From Acetobacterium malicum subsp. dehalogenans DSM 11527 (lineage in GTDB: Bacteria > Bacillota > Clostridia > Eubacteriales > Eubacteriaceae): DNA of 62,596 nucleotides. Numbering within the stretch: the stretch's first letter is position 1; each line of letters begins with the position of its first letter. Location: positions 39,262-101,857 of the forward strand of contig NZ_AXAC01000011.1 of assembly GCF_000472665.1 (NCBI RefSeq). Direction: 5' to 3'. The position numbers were made by a program, and so were the translations under genes. Shown here piece by piece: positions 8,247 through 16,958 of this stretch. Below the pieces are notes generated by a model. The model was not told the DNA's origin and ran no database searches. It was given only the letters and a program-made list of their open reading frames with translations.

Positions 8247-8930
8247 TTAAGCTTTTTTGCGTCTGATGACGACCGCCCCAACGACAATCGCAATGACCAT
8301 CAGAACGATGATGAGTCCGATGGTACTCCCATAAGAGTTACCGCTAGCAGTAGTACTGGCAACTTCAGCGGCACCGACGGTGGTAAAGGTTAGGGCGAGC
8401 GGTGCGGTCAGGACATCTCCGCTTTTGGAGCTGAGGGTGCTATCAACCTTGATGGTGTAAACCGTACCTTCCTGGAGGGGTGCGCCGGGTATGATGTTGA
8501 TGAAATTACGCAGCTCCGGGTTCAATTGATCATCGGCCATGGTGATTTCGGCTGCGATTGGCTGATCCCCGGCCCAGAGGCTAACGGCTTTGAGGTTGGC
8601 GTCCCGGACTGTGGCATAGGCCACATTTTTGCTGAATTCCAGTTTGATTTGCGTATCAACGGCGATATCAGTGGCCTTATCAGCCGGGCTGGCGGTCACA
8701 ATGGTCAGCGGTTCAGTACTGCCGCCGCCGGTGTTATCACCGCTGCCTGGTACTGTGCTGGTATCAGTCGTGGTTTCAGTAGCAGACCCGCCACCACCAC
8801 CGGAACCATCGCCACTGCCGCCGCCGGAACCGTCACCGCCGGCTGCTATCACACTGCCGCAGCAGCCAAAGGCCAGCAGACTGATTAACAATAAAGACAG
8901 GATTGTTTTTGAAAAGTTTTTGGGTTTCAT
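8247..8930 (-). CDS. Ig-like (Big_5) surface protein with C-terminal membrane anchor
   Basis: 227 aa: signal peptide ending near AVIAAG, a low-complexity Gly/Ser/Thr linker (about residues 30-72), a Big_5/SbsA-type Ig-like domain (about 75-185: TASPADKATDIAVDTQIKLE start, LTFTTV end), then a single membrane helix and RRKKA at the cell side. It is the first gene of the importer operon, between a riboswitch and the permease. A surface-exposed binding or tethering role beside the substrate-binding protein is inferred. No known ligand-binding motif (NEAT, for example) is seen. Confidence 0.75.
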   Translation of the reverse strand: MKPKNFSKTILSLLLISLLAFGCCGSVIAAGGDGSGGGSGDGSGGGGGSATETTTDTSTVPGSGDNTGGGSTEPLTIVTASPADKATDIAVDTQIKLEFSKNVAYATVRDANLKAVSLWAGDQPIAAEITMADDQLNPELRNFINIIPGAPLQEGTVYTIKVDSTLSSKSGDVLTAPLALTFTTVGAAEVASTTASGNSYGSTIGLIIVLMVIAIVVGAVVIRRKKA

Positions 8931-8961
8931 GTTTTCCTCCGTAATTTTAGAATATTATCCA

Positions 8962-8990
8962 TAAAAAATAAAGACCGGCTGGTCTTTATT
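8962..8990 (-). terminator. Intrinsic terminator at the end of the riboswitch leader
   Basis: Read on the minus strand: stem AATAAAGACC / GGTCTTTATT with loop AGCC, followed by a U-run, 30-60 nt before the Ig-like gene. It directly follows the closing strand of the leader's first helix, as in transcription-attenuating riboswitches. Confidence 0.8.
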
Positions 8991-9134
8991 AATTAATCCG
9001 CATTTGGACAGCAATGGCTGTCGCAACTGGTGGTTAATTAACTCCTTCCCAACGTGGAGGCCTAAACGTTTCCATTTAAACCCTATCGGCCTTGATCCAT
9101 AGAGTGTCGTTAGGAACAAAGGCTCGGAATTAAT
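8991..9134 (-). promoter_or_regulatory. Probable Moco/Tuco-type riboswitch
   Basis: On the minus strand a closing helix pairs ATTAATTCCG (9134-9125) with CGGATTAAT (9000-8992). Inside are a segment like the 11-nt tetraloop receptor (CCTAAC and TATGG strands, 9114-9097), a hairpin TAAATG-GAAA-CGTTTA with a GNRA tetraloop (9078-9063), and GGCCTCC followed by GGGAAGG. From memory, a tetraloop/receptor pair and these G/C blocks fit the molybdenum-cofactor riboswitch class. A terminator follows at once. The architecture is seen directly; the class assignment rests on recall and needs a covariance-model search. Confidence 0.6.
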
Positions 9135-9171
9135 ATTTTGATTTAGTTGATGATCGATAAATCCATGAGTA

Positions 9172-9200
9172 ACGATATGATAAATGAAGCGACTTGTCAA
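9172..9200 (-). promoter_or_regulatory. Promoter of the riboswitch-controlled importer operon
   Basis: Minus strand TTGACA (9200-9195), a 17-nt spacer, and TATCGT as -10 (9177-9172), about 40 nt before the leader's first helix. Confidence 0.55.
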
Positions 9201-9216
9201 CGCCCGGGGAATTGAA

Positions 9217-9411
9217 TCATAAATCAGGGAATAAAGATTTCATACAACAAATTCCCGCTCCGACAAAGCGCCGGTAGCGGCAATTATAGCAGGAGACGGT
9301 TTCTTCGGCCAGCCATTCTTCTTCCACGTCGGGCTTAAATTCAGGGCAGCTCAAGGCGATGGACTGACCTTGATTCCAGGCTTCCATCGGAAGCTGGTGC
9401 TGATCAGACAT
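9217..9411 (-). CDS. Small cysteine-rich protein, coupled to the TiaS-like gene
   Basis: 64 aa. The C-terminal half holds SCYNCRYRRFVGAGICC, a CxxC plus CC pattern that suggests a small zinc or iron-sulfur site. The ATG at 9411 overlaps the end of the TiaS-like gene (its TGA lies inside ATGTCTGA), so translation is probably coupled. A longer reading frame upstream overlaps the neighbour fully and is not credible. Function unknown; the tight pairing suggests it works with the TiaS-like protein. Confidence 0.65.
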   Translation of the reverse strand: MSDQHQLPMEAWNQGQSIALSCPEFKPDVEEEWLAEETVSCYNCRYRRFVGAGICCMKSLFPDL

Positions 9412-10156
9412 AGAAATGTTCGCCCAGTCGGCGAATTTCAGCTTTGGGTAGGGTGGCATACTGATTGTTGTCGTCTTTGCGGACGAAAAGCACATACTGA
9501 TTGCGGTACAGCACCGTTTTGGAGCGATTGGCCAGGCTGATCAGGGTCGTGTCAGCCAGCGTCTCCTTGCTGGTGAGGTCCAGCACCTGCTCGACTTCGG
9601 GCAGCTTTTTCAGTTCGGCAACTGCGTAGGTCTGGTTGATTGCGGCATTTTTCAGGGCCCCTTTGATTTCGCCATCACAGCCGAATAATCGCAGGCCGAC
9701 GCCGGCCAGGGCGCCGATTATACCCTGCCCGGTACCGCCATGTTCAGACAGGTGGAGCTGGTGATTGTGGGCGCAGGTCAGGGCGTCCGCTTTGGTCAAA
9801 ACTGTCTGTTTGGCCTGGATGCCAAATTCCATCAGCTCATCGTAATGACAGCTTTCATCATAGGCCAGCACGCATAGACCGGGGTCCGAGCCTACTGCGG
9901 CAACGGTATCAAGGTGCTCGGCGGCCAGATCGATGATGGTGGTCAGGGCCTCATCCGGGGCTTCGCCGTGAAAACACATCGAGCTGTTATGTGAGGTATA
10001 GGGGATATCCTCATGAATATAAAGCTGGTGTCGGGTCACGAGTGAACAAGGTCCGTAACCCTGGCGGATGATTTTTTCCCGGATCTGCTCGGCGATGGTT
10101 CCGGTACCGATGGAATCGAGGTTGTCGGTGTCATCAATGCAAAGGTAAAATTTCAT
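9404..10156 (-). CDS. TiaS-like protein (N-terminal part of tRNA-Ile2 agmatidine synthetase family)
   Basis: 250 aa. It starts with the hallmark CIDDTDNLDSIGTGT of TiaS-type proteins, followed by LVTRHQLY and HNSS. Archaeal TiaS is about 420 aa and ends in OB-fold and zinc-ribbon domains; these are missing here, so it matches only the N-terminal half. Bacteria normally use TilS/lysidine for the same tRNA, so a different role is likely. Its position just ahead of the Moco-type riboswitch operon hints at a link to that metal system, but nothing proves it. AAGGAG lies before the ATG. Confidence 0.7.
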   Translation of the reverse strand: MKFYLCIDDTDNLDSIGTGTIAEQIREKIIRQGYGPCSLVTRHQLYIHEDIPYTSHNSSMCFHGEAPDEALTTIIDLAAEHLDTVAAVGSDPGLCVLAYDESCHYDELMEFGIQAKQTVLTKADALTCAHNHQLHLSEHGGTGQGIIGALAGVGLRLFGCDGEIKGALKNAAINQTYAVAELKKLPEVEQVLDLTSKETLADTTLISLANRSKTVLYRNQYVLFVRKDDNNQYATLPKAEIRRLGEHFYV

Positions 10157-10216
10157 ATCTGAAAGCTCCTTGGTTTAATTTACTGAATATAGTCATTATA
10201 AGTGAAGTTATAATAA

Positions 10217-10246
10217 TTGTAAACTGCTGAGGAATGATGTTATAAT
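10217..10246 (+). promoter_or_regulatory. Promoter of the YjdF-like gene
   Basis: TTGTAA (10217-10222), 18-nt spacer, TATAAT (10241-10246), 35 nt before the ATG. Confidence 0.6.
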
Positions 10247-10280
10247 GATAAGATCACTACAAAAATGAAAGAGAATGCCG

Positions 10281-11147
10281 ATGACAAAAACAAAAATAGA
10301 TAGAAAAATGTGGCTGCTTGAGCATCTCAGGGATTTTTGGGAAGAGGCCAGGGAAAATAGAATCAAGGCTTTTGTTTATGTTTCGCTACGGATTTTAGTG
10401 GTGATGGTATTAGTTGCCGAGATTTTCAACCGGAATTATAATAACGTGTTTCTTTGTGTGCTGACCCTGATTCTCTTTATGATTCCAAACTTTCTCAACA
10501 AACGGATGAATATTGTCCTCCCTGGAACTTTGGAAATCATCATACTCTTGTTTATCTTTGGTGCTGAAATCCTCGGGGAAATTAATGAGTATTATCTGAT
10601 TTTTGATCGCTGGGATGACATGCTCCATACTATCAACGGGTTTCTCTGTGCGGCCATCGGTTTCTCAATGATTGACATCCTTAACCGTAATGAAAAAGTG
10701 ACCTTTTCGCTGTCACCGATTTTTGTAGCCCTGGTAGCCTTTTGTTTTTCGATGACAGTGGGAGTGGTATGGGAGTTTTTTGAGTTTGGAATGGATATGT
10801 TTTTTCAAACCGATATGCAGAAGGATTCCATTCAGACGGTGATCAGCTCAGTAATTTTCAATCCCGAGGGCAAAAATGTGGCAGTAGTGATGCCCATCGA
10901 TAGCATGGTAGTCAATGGGGTATCCTGGCATTACGGGGGCTACATCGATATTGGTTTGTACGACACCATGAATGACCTTTTTGTCAATTTTATTGGGGCG
11001 GTGACTTTTTCAATCCTTGGTTATTTTTATATTAAAAACCGCAGTAAAGGGAAATTTGCCAAGCGGTTTATGCCCCGTCGAAAAACCGCAGCGGAGATTT
11101 TAGAAGAACGGGAACACTACGAAAACAAGCACCACCACGATTTGTGA
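10281..11147 (+). CDS. YjdF/DUF2238-like integral membrane protein
   Basis: 288 aa with about six membrane segments. WDDMLHTINGFL and VVWEFFEFGMD are the conserved acidic/histidine stretches of the YjdF/DUF2238 family, whose function is not established. A charged, His-rich tail (HYENKHHHDL) closes the protein. I chose the ATG at 10281 because GAAAGAGA lies about 7 nt ahead; the ATG two codons earlier is too close to it. Confidence 0.75.
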   Translation: MTKTKIDRKMWLLEHLRDFWEEARENRIKAFVYVSLRILVVMVLVAEIFNRNYNNVFLCVLTLILFMIPNFLNKRMNIVLPGTLEIIILLFIFGAEILGEINEYYLIFDRWDDMLHTINGFLCAAIGFSMIDILNRNEKVTFSLSPIFVALVAFCFSMTVGVVWEFFEFGMDMFFQTDMQKDSIQTVISSVIFNPEGKNVAVVMPIDSMVVNGVSWHYGGYIDIGLYDTMNDLFVNFIGAVTFSILGYFYIKNRSKGKFAKRFMPRRKTAAEILEEREHYENKHHHDL

Positions 11148-11246
11148 AAAAATATCTAAAATTATCAAAAAAAGACTTTTATTCTCGATTTGAATGTGCT
11201 ATAATAACTTTCGTGGCCAACGGAAGTATCCTAGGTCACGATATGC

Positions 11247-11323
<77 letters not shown>

Positions 11324-11340
11324 TTTTATTGATTTTATTG

Positions 11341-11370
11341 CCATCTATATTTTATAGGTGGTTTTTTTAT
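11341..11370 (+). terminator. Terminator after tRNA-Arg
   Basis: 8-bp stem CCATCTAT / ATAGGTGG followed by seven T. Confidence 0.75.
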
Positions 11371-11479
11371 ATTTGAAATTAAGGTGTGAGATGGAACAAC
11401 GCTGAGACATTCGTTTGTTTGTATTGAGAAATTCATCCAATATTTCAGCAACTGTTAAAACGGGACATGTGTTATTGTT

Positions 11480-11627
11480 ACATACTTACTCGGCAAGACT
11501 GCTTGATACCGTTGATGGCTTGAAAAACGATTTGGCAATCTGGTGGTGCGGCGAGCTGTAACGATTGACGATCCGATGGGTTGTTTGGATGCTAAAAAAG
11601 ATCATGTCATCTATCCCATTTCATATT
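11480..11627 (+). pseudogene. Decayed 3' end, possibly of a Y-family DNA polymerase
   Basis: Only short pieces in shifting frames can be read: TVDGLKN, then RFGNLVVRRAVTIDD, then KKDHVIYPISYF before a stop at about 11627. From memory this resembles the C-terminal tail of clostridial Y-family polymerases, which often precede a small gene like the one that follows here. Stops and a frameshift interrupt it. The stretch 11376-11480 before it holds nothing I can name. Confidence 0.35.
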
Positions 11628-11646
11628 TTTAGAAGGAGATGCTTTT

Positions 11647-11888
11647 ATGGCGGTGAAGAAGTTTGTGCCGGTGATTGCAAAATTTGAAAAAGATGGAAAG
11701 ATCATTCCGATGAAGCTATTGTGGGAAGATGGTCGAGAGTTTAACATTGACTTTATCTTTGATATCCGGCTAGATCGTCTTTGAATGTAGGCGGACAGGT
11801 AACCCGGTATCTTTGTCGAATTAAAAACAAGGACGTTTATGTCTATTATGAAAAGCCAAAATGGTTTTTTGAAGGGAAGGAGCATTAG
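11647..11888 (+). pseudogene. Frameshifted small conserved protein (copy 1)
   Basis: A strong AGAAGGAGAT precedes the ATG. The first frame reads MAVKKFVPVIAKFEKDG and continues to a TGA at 11784. A one-base shift near 11770 restores LNVGGQVTRYLCRIKNKDVY and ends in KWFFEGKEH at 11888. Joined, this is a protein of about 80 aa of a widespread Firmicute family of unknown function (WEDGR-F-ID and GGQ-RY-CRI motifs). The second copy at 12219 reads through the lesion, which shows that one base is missing here. The following 11889-12212 holds no gene I can support. Confidence 0.6.
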
Positions 11889-12218
11889 TTGCAGAATATA
11901 TTTCATAATTTGACAAAACAGTTCGTTAATCTTACAATGAAAACAATACCACAAAGGGGAGGTTCATTTGAAAAAGCTGATTATGTCAATACCGTTTTAA
12001 AACTTCCCTTATGGGTATTTTAACACCGATTTAGACACCGGAGAATTTTTAAGAATGGCGTCGAATTTTGACAATAACATTGCTTTGATCAGTCGGGTCT
12101 AACCAACAGATAAGGGTATCAGATTCTTATTAATATGAAAATTTAAAACTTGAACAAGTTTTGTTTTATGAAGTCTTTGTTCGATCAAATCGGCTGGAGG
12201 CTTTTTTTCATTTGGGGC

Positions 12219-12480
12219 TTTGAAGAAGTTTGTGTCGATGATTGCAAAATTTGAAGGAGCTGGAAAGATCATTTCAATGAAAATATTATGAGATGATGGC
12301 CGAGAGTTAGAAGTTGCCTTTATCTTTGATATCAGAATTAGATCATCTTTGATGGTAGGTGGACAGGGGATACGTTACCTTTGTCGAATTAAGAACAAAG
12401 ATGTTATGTTTAATATGAAAAACCGAGATGGTATGTTGTGGAGAAGAATATTGGTTGCAGGATTTATTTCATCAATATTT
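12219..12480 (+). pseudogene. Decayed tandem copy of the same small protein (copy 2)
   Basis: About 260 nt clearly related to 11650-11910, including sequence past the copy-1 stop (a shared GTTGCAG...TTTATTTCAT-like stretch). In-frame stops (a TGA replaces the Trp of WEDGR) and a lost start make it non-functional. It reads SSLMVGGQGIRYLCRIKNKD in one frame. From 12481 to 12766 the sequence is very AT-rich and I see only the promoter region of the next gene. Confidence 0.6.
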
Positions 12481-12766
12481 TTGTTCCTACTTCCCATTGT
12501 AAAAACTACCAGGATAATGTGTTTTGGCTCTAACTGATGATTTCAGTTGAACTATTTTAAATATTGTTCATTCATTAAGTCTATCAAGGTTTAATTGTGT
12601 TTAATAATAAATTTTAATTCAACATTTCAAATATAGTTATAAATTGCAATTAAGAAAAATAAAAAAATAATAGAAAATATTGGTTAGTTAATGAAATATA
12701 AATTATAATGAAAAATAGATTCTTGAAAATAATAAATGTTCTTTTCAAAGATAAGGAGAACTGTAT

Positions 12767-14683
12767 ATGGAAGACAAAATTCTAAATAAATGGATAGCGA
12801 ATCATAAATACCATGAAAAACGCGAAGAAATGGATCAGCTGAAATATGATTCTTGGGAAAAAAGCATAAACAAAGGAATAAATCCATTAGTTGCCAAACC
12901 TCAAAAAGTTACAGAAAATGAATTCATCCAAATTAAACGACAATCTAAACGAACCTATATTTATTCAAACAGTATTCTAAGTGAATTGGAAAGAGAAAGT
13001 ACAAGAGAACAAATCGGATGTGTTCTTTTTGATGCAGATGGATGCATATTAAAATTATATGGTAATTCGGAATTTAAGGAATGGGCAAATGAAATTGGTA
13101 TTGAACCACGAACAATCTGGAATGAAAGCACTATTGGAACGAATGCATTTTCATTGGGAATTAAAAGCAAGTCAGTGATAGAACTCACTGGTGAAGAGAA
13201 CTTTTCCAAATTATTGATTAAAACAGCTTGTTATTTTTATCCGCTTAAGCTTGAAAATGATCTTATATATGGTGGATTAATGTTGGTTGTTCCTGTCGAA
13301 GCTAAGAGTAGTTATCTAAGAGAAGCAGTAGTTAGCATTGCCCGTAGCATTGACTTGCAAGTCCTTTGGTTTAAACTAATTAATCAATATGGAGAGATGG
13401 TGGATGGATATGGCGTCATTAGTTTAGATCAGTCTAATGGTGAAAATAGAATTTTAACAATCAGTCGCAGTATATTTAAAATGTTTGATGTCAAAAATGA
13501 AGATTATTATTATCTACGATTAGAAGAATTGATCGGAATTGAACCTAAAAATAAGGAATTTTGGAAAATTATTAATAATAAAATAATAGTCAATGATAAA
13601 CGGATTAGTATTGTTGTTAGGAAAAAGGAACTCAGCATTAATATCAGTACTACAAAATTCAAAGAAGAAAAATTTCATATGAATGGAATCGCCATTGCTA
13701 TCAATTCTATACAACGAATAAATAAATTGATAAACCAATATACCGGAAACAACGCCCAGTATACCTTTGACAACATTATCGGGAAAAGTGATATTTATCA
13801 GAAAATTTTGGAGCGTTCTAGAATTGCAGCAGCTTCTAATGGGAATGTGTTACTGTTAGGGGAAAGTGGAGTTGGAAAAGACGTTATTGCTCAAGCCATC
13901 CACAATAGTAGTGATCGTGTCAATGGCCCCTTTATTGCTATCAATTGTGCATCTTTTTCAAGAGAACTCATCGGGAGTGAGCTTTTTGGTTATGAAGAAG
14001 GTGCATTTACTGGTGCTAGAAAAGGTGGCAATATCGGAAAATTTGAATTAGCTAAAAATGGAACCCTTTTTTTAGATGAAATCGGTGATATGCCTTTGGA
14101 TATACAAGCGACCTTGCTTCGTGTAATTGAACAAAAGAGCTTTATGCGAATTGGCAGCAATACTTTAACCAAAGTAGATGTTCGAATCATTGCCGCAACG
14201 AATAATAATTTAGCTGAAAAAATTAAGAACAATTTATTTCGTGAAGACTTATTCTATCGTTTAGGCGTTATACGTATTAATATACCACCATTGAGAAAAA
14301 GAACTGAAGATATTCTTCTTCTTGCATACTACTTTATTGAGCGGATTTGTAAAAGAATTAACAGACAACAAGCTAAGCTGACTCCAGATGCAGAAGCACG
14401 GTTATTAAAATATCAATGGCCGGGAAATGTTCGGGAACTTCAAAATCTAATGGAGGGAATATTAAGTACAACAGTGGAAAAAAATATAAATGCAGACATT
14501 ATTACAAATTACTTATCTCTCGATTTTTGGGAAATGAATGATTTTCAGGGTGAATTAAGTGAGAAAGAAAGAATTATTGAAGCACTAAAAATCAATCGAA
14601 ATAATAAGGTTAAAACAGCAGAATATCTAGAGATTTCAAGACGGACATTATACCGTCGCCTTGAAGAATATGATTTGTTGTAA
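12767..14683 (+). CDS. Sigma-54-dependent transcriptional activator (AcoR type)
   Basis: 638 aa. The N-terminal part has the AcoR-like GAF sensor ([10 protein letters not shown] near residues 120-130). A PAS-like region follows, then the AAA+ domain: Walker A GESGVGKD (about 364-371), the sigma-54 contact loop GAFTGA (about 411), Walker B LFLDEIGD (about 434) and R-finger region [10 protein letters not shown] Fis-type helix-turn-helix ([14 protein letters not shown]) ends it. It should drive the sigma-54 promoter(s) of the acyl-CoA genes downstream in response to a small molecule bound by the GAF domain. GATAAGGAGAAC lies before the ATG. Codon use is AT-rich like the genes it precedes. Confidence 0.92.
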   Translation: MEDKILNKWIANHKYHEKREEMDQLKYDSWEKSINKGINPLVAKPQKVTENEFIQIKRQSKRTYIYSNSILSELERESTREQIGCVLFDADGCILKLYGNSEFKEWANEIGIEPRTIWNESTIGTNAFSLGIKSKSVIELTGEENFSKLLIKTACYFYPLKLENDLIYGGLMLVVPVEAKSSYLREAVVSIARSIDLQVLWFKLINQYGEMVDGYGVISLDQSNGENRILTISRSIFKMFDVKNEDYYYLRLEELIGIEPKNKEFWKIINNKIIVNDKRISIVVRKKELSINISTTKFKEEKFHMNGIAIAINSIQRINKLINQYTGNNAQYTFDNIIGKSDIYQKILERSRIAAASNGNVLLLGESGVGKDVIAQAIHNSSDRVNGPFIAINCASFSRELIGSELFGYEEGAFTGARKGGNIGKFELAKNGTLFLDEIGDMPLDIQATLLRVIEQKSFMRIGSNTLTKVDVRIIAATNNNLAEKIKNNLFREDLFYRLGVIRINIPPLRKRTEDILLLAYYFIERICKRINRQQAKLTPDAEARLLKYQWPGNVRELQNLMEGILSTTVEKNINADIITNYLSLDFWEMNDFQGELSEKERIIEALKINRNNKVKTAEYLEISRRTLYRRLEEYDLL

Positions 14684-14713
14684 TAATTTTTACTGAAGTA
14701 CATTTGTGATAAA

Positions 14714-14730
14714 TGGCACAATGTGGCACA
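14714..14730 (+). promoter_or_regulatory. Pair of TGGCACA repeats (candidate activator site)
   Basis: Two TGGCACA copies 10 bp apart, at 14714 and 14724, between the activator stop and its terminator. The same word recurs in pairs at 14829-14875 and 18215-18241. Confidence 0.5.
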
Positions 14731-14739
14731 TGTGTTTAT

Positions 14740-14781
14740 AAAGAATAGAGAGCTTTTTAAAGCAATCTATTCTTTTTTTTT
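14740..14781 (+). terminator. Terminator of the sigma-54 activator gene
   Basis: AAAGAATAGA / TCTATTCTTT stem with a long loop, followed by eight or more T. Confidence 0.75.
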
Positions 14782-14828
14782 ATTGAAACTAAAAAAACAA
14801 CGGATTTGTAGCTGGAAAAATTAAATAC

Positions 14829-14875
14829 GGCACAATTTAGGCACAATATAATTATTCAGGCGCAAAAATGGCACA
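14829..14875 (+). promoter_or_regulatory. Four GGCRCA repeats upstream of the acyl-CoA dehydrogenase
   Basis: GGCACA at 14829, 14840 and 14870 and GGCGCA at 14859 form two pairs, each 11 bp apart (one helical turn). They lie 120-170 nt before the ATG, the usual place for enhancer-like sites of sigma-54 activators. A perfect -24/-12 box for this gene is not visible; TGGCACAATATTACA (14869-14883) is off by spacing and lacks the GC. Confidence 0.5.
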
Positions 14876-14997
14876 ATATTACAAAGAGATCCAAATTTAA
14901 GTATGAAAAGAATATTTTTTAAATGAATAAATGAATGAATACTAAACTAAGGTTGTAGAAAGAATGAACACCACTAAATATTAAAAGGAGTAAAACT

Positions 14998-16131
14998 ATG
15001 GATTTTTTGTTAACAGAAGTACAAATGGAATTGATGGAAATGGTAAAAGATTTCGGTGAAAAAGAAATTGATCCGATTGCTTTAGAGTATGATCATAAAG
15101 GTGAATTTCCAATAAAGATTTACAAAAAAGCTTTTGAAATGGGATTACACACATTAGAATATCCGGAAAAATTTGGAGGTTCAGGTGTCAATGCGGTCAC
15201 AGCAACTGTAGTTAATGAAGAGTTGGGAAAACATGATGCTGGTTTTGCAACAAGTGTTTCTGCAGTAGGTTTAGCGGCAAAACCAGTTCTGATTGCAGGA
15301 ACCGATAATCAAAAAAAACTTTTTGCTGATTTAACCATACATGGCGCATTTGCAGCATTTTGTCTTACTGAGCCAAATGCAGGTTCAGACGCTGGTTCAG
15401 TAAAAACAACAGCAAAAAAAGTTGGAAATGAATACATTTTAAATGGAAGAAAATGTTTTATTACTAATGGTGGCGTTTCGAATGTTTATACAGTTATCGC
15501 GACGACGGATTCAAGTAAAGGGGTTAAAGGGTTATCGGCATTTCTTGTTGAACGAGATAGAGAGGGTGTATCAGTTGGTAAAGAAGAAGATAAAATGGGA
15601 ATACGTCTATCAAATACTACAGATGTTATTTTCGAAGATGTGAGAATTCCTGAAACACATTTATTAGGTAATGAAGGTGATGGTTTCAAAATCGCAATGG
15701 TAACACTTGATTATTCAAGACCAAATGTTGCAGCATGTTCAGTCGGTATTTGTCAGGCAGCCATTGATCATTGCGTAAAATACGCAAAAGAGCGAACGAC
15801 ATTTGGTAAACCCATTGCAACGCTTCAAGCGATTCAATTTATGTTAGCTGATATGGAGATATCTACCGAAACAGCACGTCAGTATACCCGCTATGCAGCT
15901 TCTTTGGTTGACGCTAAGAAACCTGTCTCAAAGGCAGCTGCTATTGCAAAATGTTTTGCAGGCGATGCTGCAATGAAAGTGTCAACCGATGCAGTGCAAA
16001 TTCTAGCTGGATATGGATATAGCCGCGAATATCCGGTTGAAAAGCTTATGAGAGATGCTAAGATATTTCAAATATTTGAGGGAACTAATCAAATTCAACG
16101 GCTTGTTATTGCTGGACAGATGCTACGTTAG
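14998..16131 (+). CDS. Acyl-CoA dehydrogenase (Etf-linked, short-chain type)
   Basis: 377 aa, full length for the family. CLTEPNAGSDAGS and FITNGG bind FAD and substrate. The catalytic base is the Glu (about residue 361) in FEGTNQIQR near the C-terminus. It interconverts an acyl-CoA and a 2-enoyl-CoA. The adjacent EtfB and ferredoxin-bearing EtfA make it a likely part of an electron-bifurcating complex like Bcd-EtfAB or caffeyl-CoA reductase CarCDE. The substrate chain is unknown. AAAAGGAG precedes the start. Confidence 0.92.
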   Translation: MDFLLTEVQMELMEMVKDFGEKEIDPIALEYDHKGEFPIKIYKKAFEMGLHTLEYPEKFGGSGVNAVTATVVNEELGKHDAGFATSVSAVGLAAKPVLIAGTDNQKKLFADLTIHGAFAAFCLTEPNAGSDAGSVKTTAKKVGNEYILNGRKCFITNGGVSNVYTVIATTDSSKGVKGLSAFLVERDREGVSVGKEEDKMGIRLSNTTDVIFEDVRIPETHLLGNEGDGFKIAMVTLDYSRPNVAACSVGICQAAIDHCVKYAKERTTFGKPIATLQAIQFMLADMEISTETARQYTRYAASLVDAKKPVSKAAAIAKCFAGDAAMKVSTDAVQILAGYGYSREYPVEKLMRDAKIFQIFEGTNQIQRLVIAGQMLR

Positions 16132-16142
16132 GGAGGTTAAAA

Positions 16143-16934
16143 ATGGAAAGTATAGTATGTATAAAACAAGTTCCGGACACTAGTGAAGTAAAAATAGATC
16201 CAGTGACAAATACACTTATTCGTCATGGAGTACCAAGCATAATTAATCCATTTGATAAAAATGCTCTTGAAGCAGCAGTTCAGTTAAAAGAAATTCATGG
16301 TGGAACGGTAACTGTATTAACCATGGGTCCCCCTCAAGCAGTGGAGGCTTTAAGGGAATGTTTGTCTTTGGGAGCTGATAAAGCTTATCTGGTTAGTGAT
16401 CGGGCTTTTAGCGGAGCGGATACATTGGCTACCAGTTATACATTAGCAGCGGCAATTAGAAGAATAGGGAAATTTGATTTGATTTTTTGTGGCAAACAGG
16501 CAATTGATGGTGACACAGCTCAAGTAGGACCGGAAATCGCTGAATTTTTAGATGTCCCACAGGTTACTTTTGTTTCTAAAATTTTAGTGAAACAAGATAA
16601 TATTCAGGTTGAAAAAGAGCAAGATGACGGATATGAAGTGATTGAAGTTGAACTTCCGGCATTGCTAGCAGTGGTTAAATCTATTAATATCCCTCGCTAT
16701 CCCAGTATTAAGAGTAAAATGGCGGCAAGAAAAGTTGAGATTGAAACCATTACTGCTGAGGATCTCGACATCGATAATGGTCGCCTTGGACTTGGTGGAT
16801 CCGCCACCCAGGTTAAAAAGATCTTTTCACCTAAAAAAAGAAGTTCAGGAACCATGATTCAACTTGATAACGATAAAGAAGCGGCACTTGAACTGTTTGA
16901 AAGAATTTTAGAAAATAGTGTTTTTAGTATGTAG
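16143..16934 (+). CDS. etfB: Electron transfer flavoprotein subunit beta
   Basis: 263 aa. CIKQVPDTSEVKIDP start, GKQAIDGDTAQVGPEIAEFL nucleotide-binding signature, and PALLAVVKSINIPRYPS. It starts 12 nt after the dehydrogenase with a GGGAGG site, so it is in the same operon. In bifurcating Etfs this subunit holds the bifurcating FAD and takes electrons from NADH. Confidence 0.93.
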   Translation: MESIVCIKQVPDTSEVKIDPVTNTLIRHGVPSIINPFDKNALEAAVQLKEIHGGTVTVLTMGPPQAVEALRECLSLGADKAYLVSDRAFSGADTLATSYTLAAAIRRIGKFDLIFCGKQAIDGDTAQVGPEIAEFLDVPQVTFVSKILVKQDNIQVEKEQDDGYEVIEVELPALLAVVKSINIPRYPSIKSKMAARKVEIETITAEDLDIDNGRLGLGGSATQVKKIFSPKKRSSGTMIQLDNDKEAALELFERILENSVFSM

Positions 16935-16958
16935 TTTATCTCTAACAGGAGGAAATTG

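Noticed and set aside
8991-9134. Cobalamin riboswitch or magnesium M-box for the importer leader
   Set aside because: No B12-box-like sequence is present, and the M-box-like CGTTAGG stretch is on the wrong strand and has no further match.
11770-11790. CTT-TGA at the frame break of the small gene, as in the prfB programmed frameshift
   Set aside because: The downstream frame is in the -1, not the +1 direction, and the sister copy reads through without the shift, so a simple base loss explains it.
14829-14890. A -24/-12 promoter directly before the acyl-CoA dehydrogenase
   Set aside because: GG and GC pairs with ten-base spacing occur only between the repeated GGCRCA boxes themselves and lack the TTGC context; TGGCACAATATTACA has the wrong spacing and no GC.
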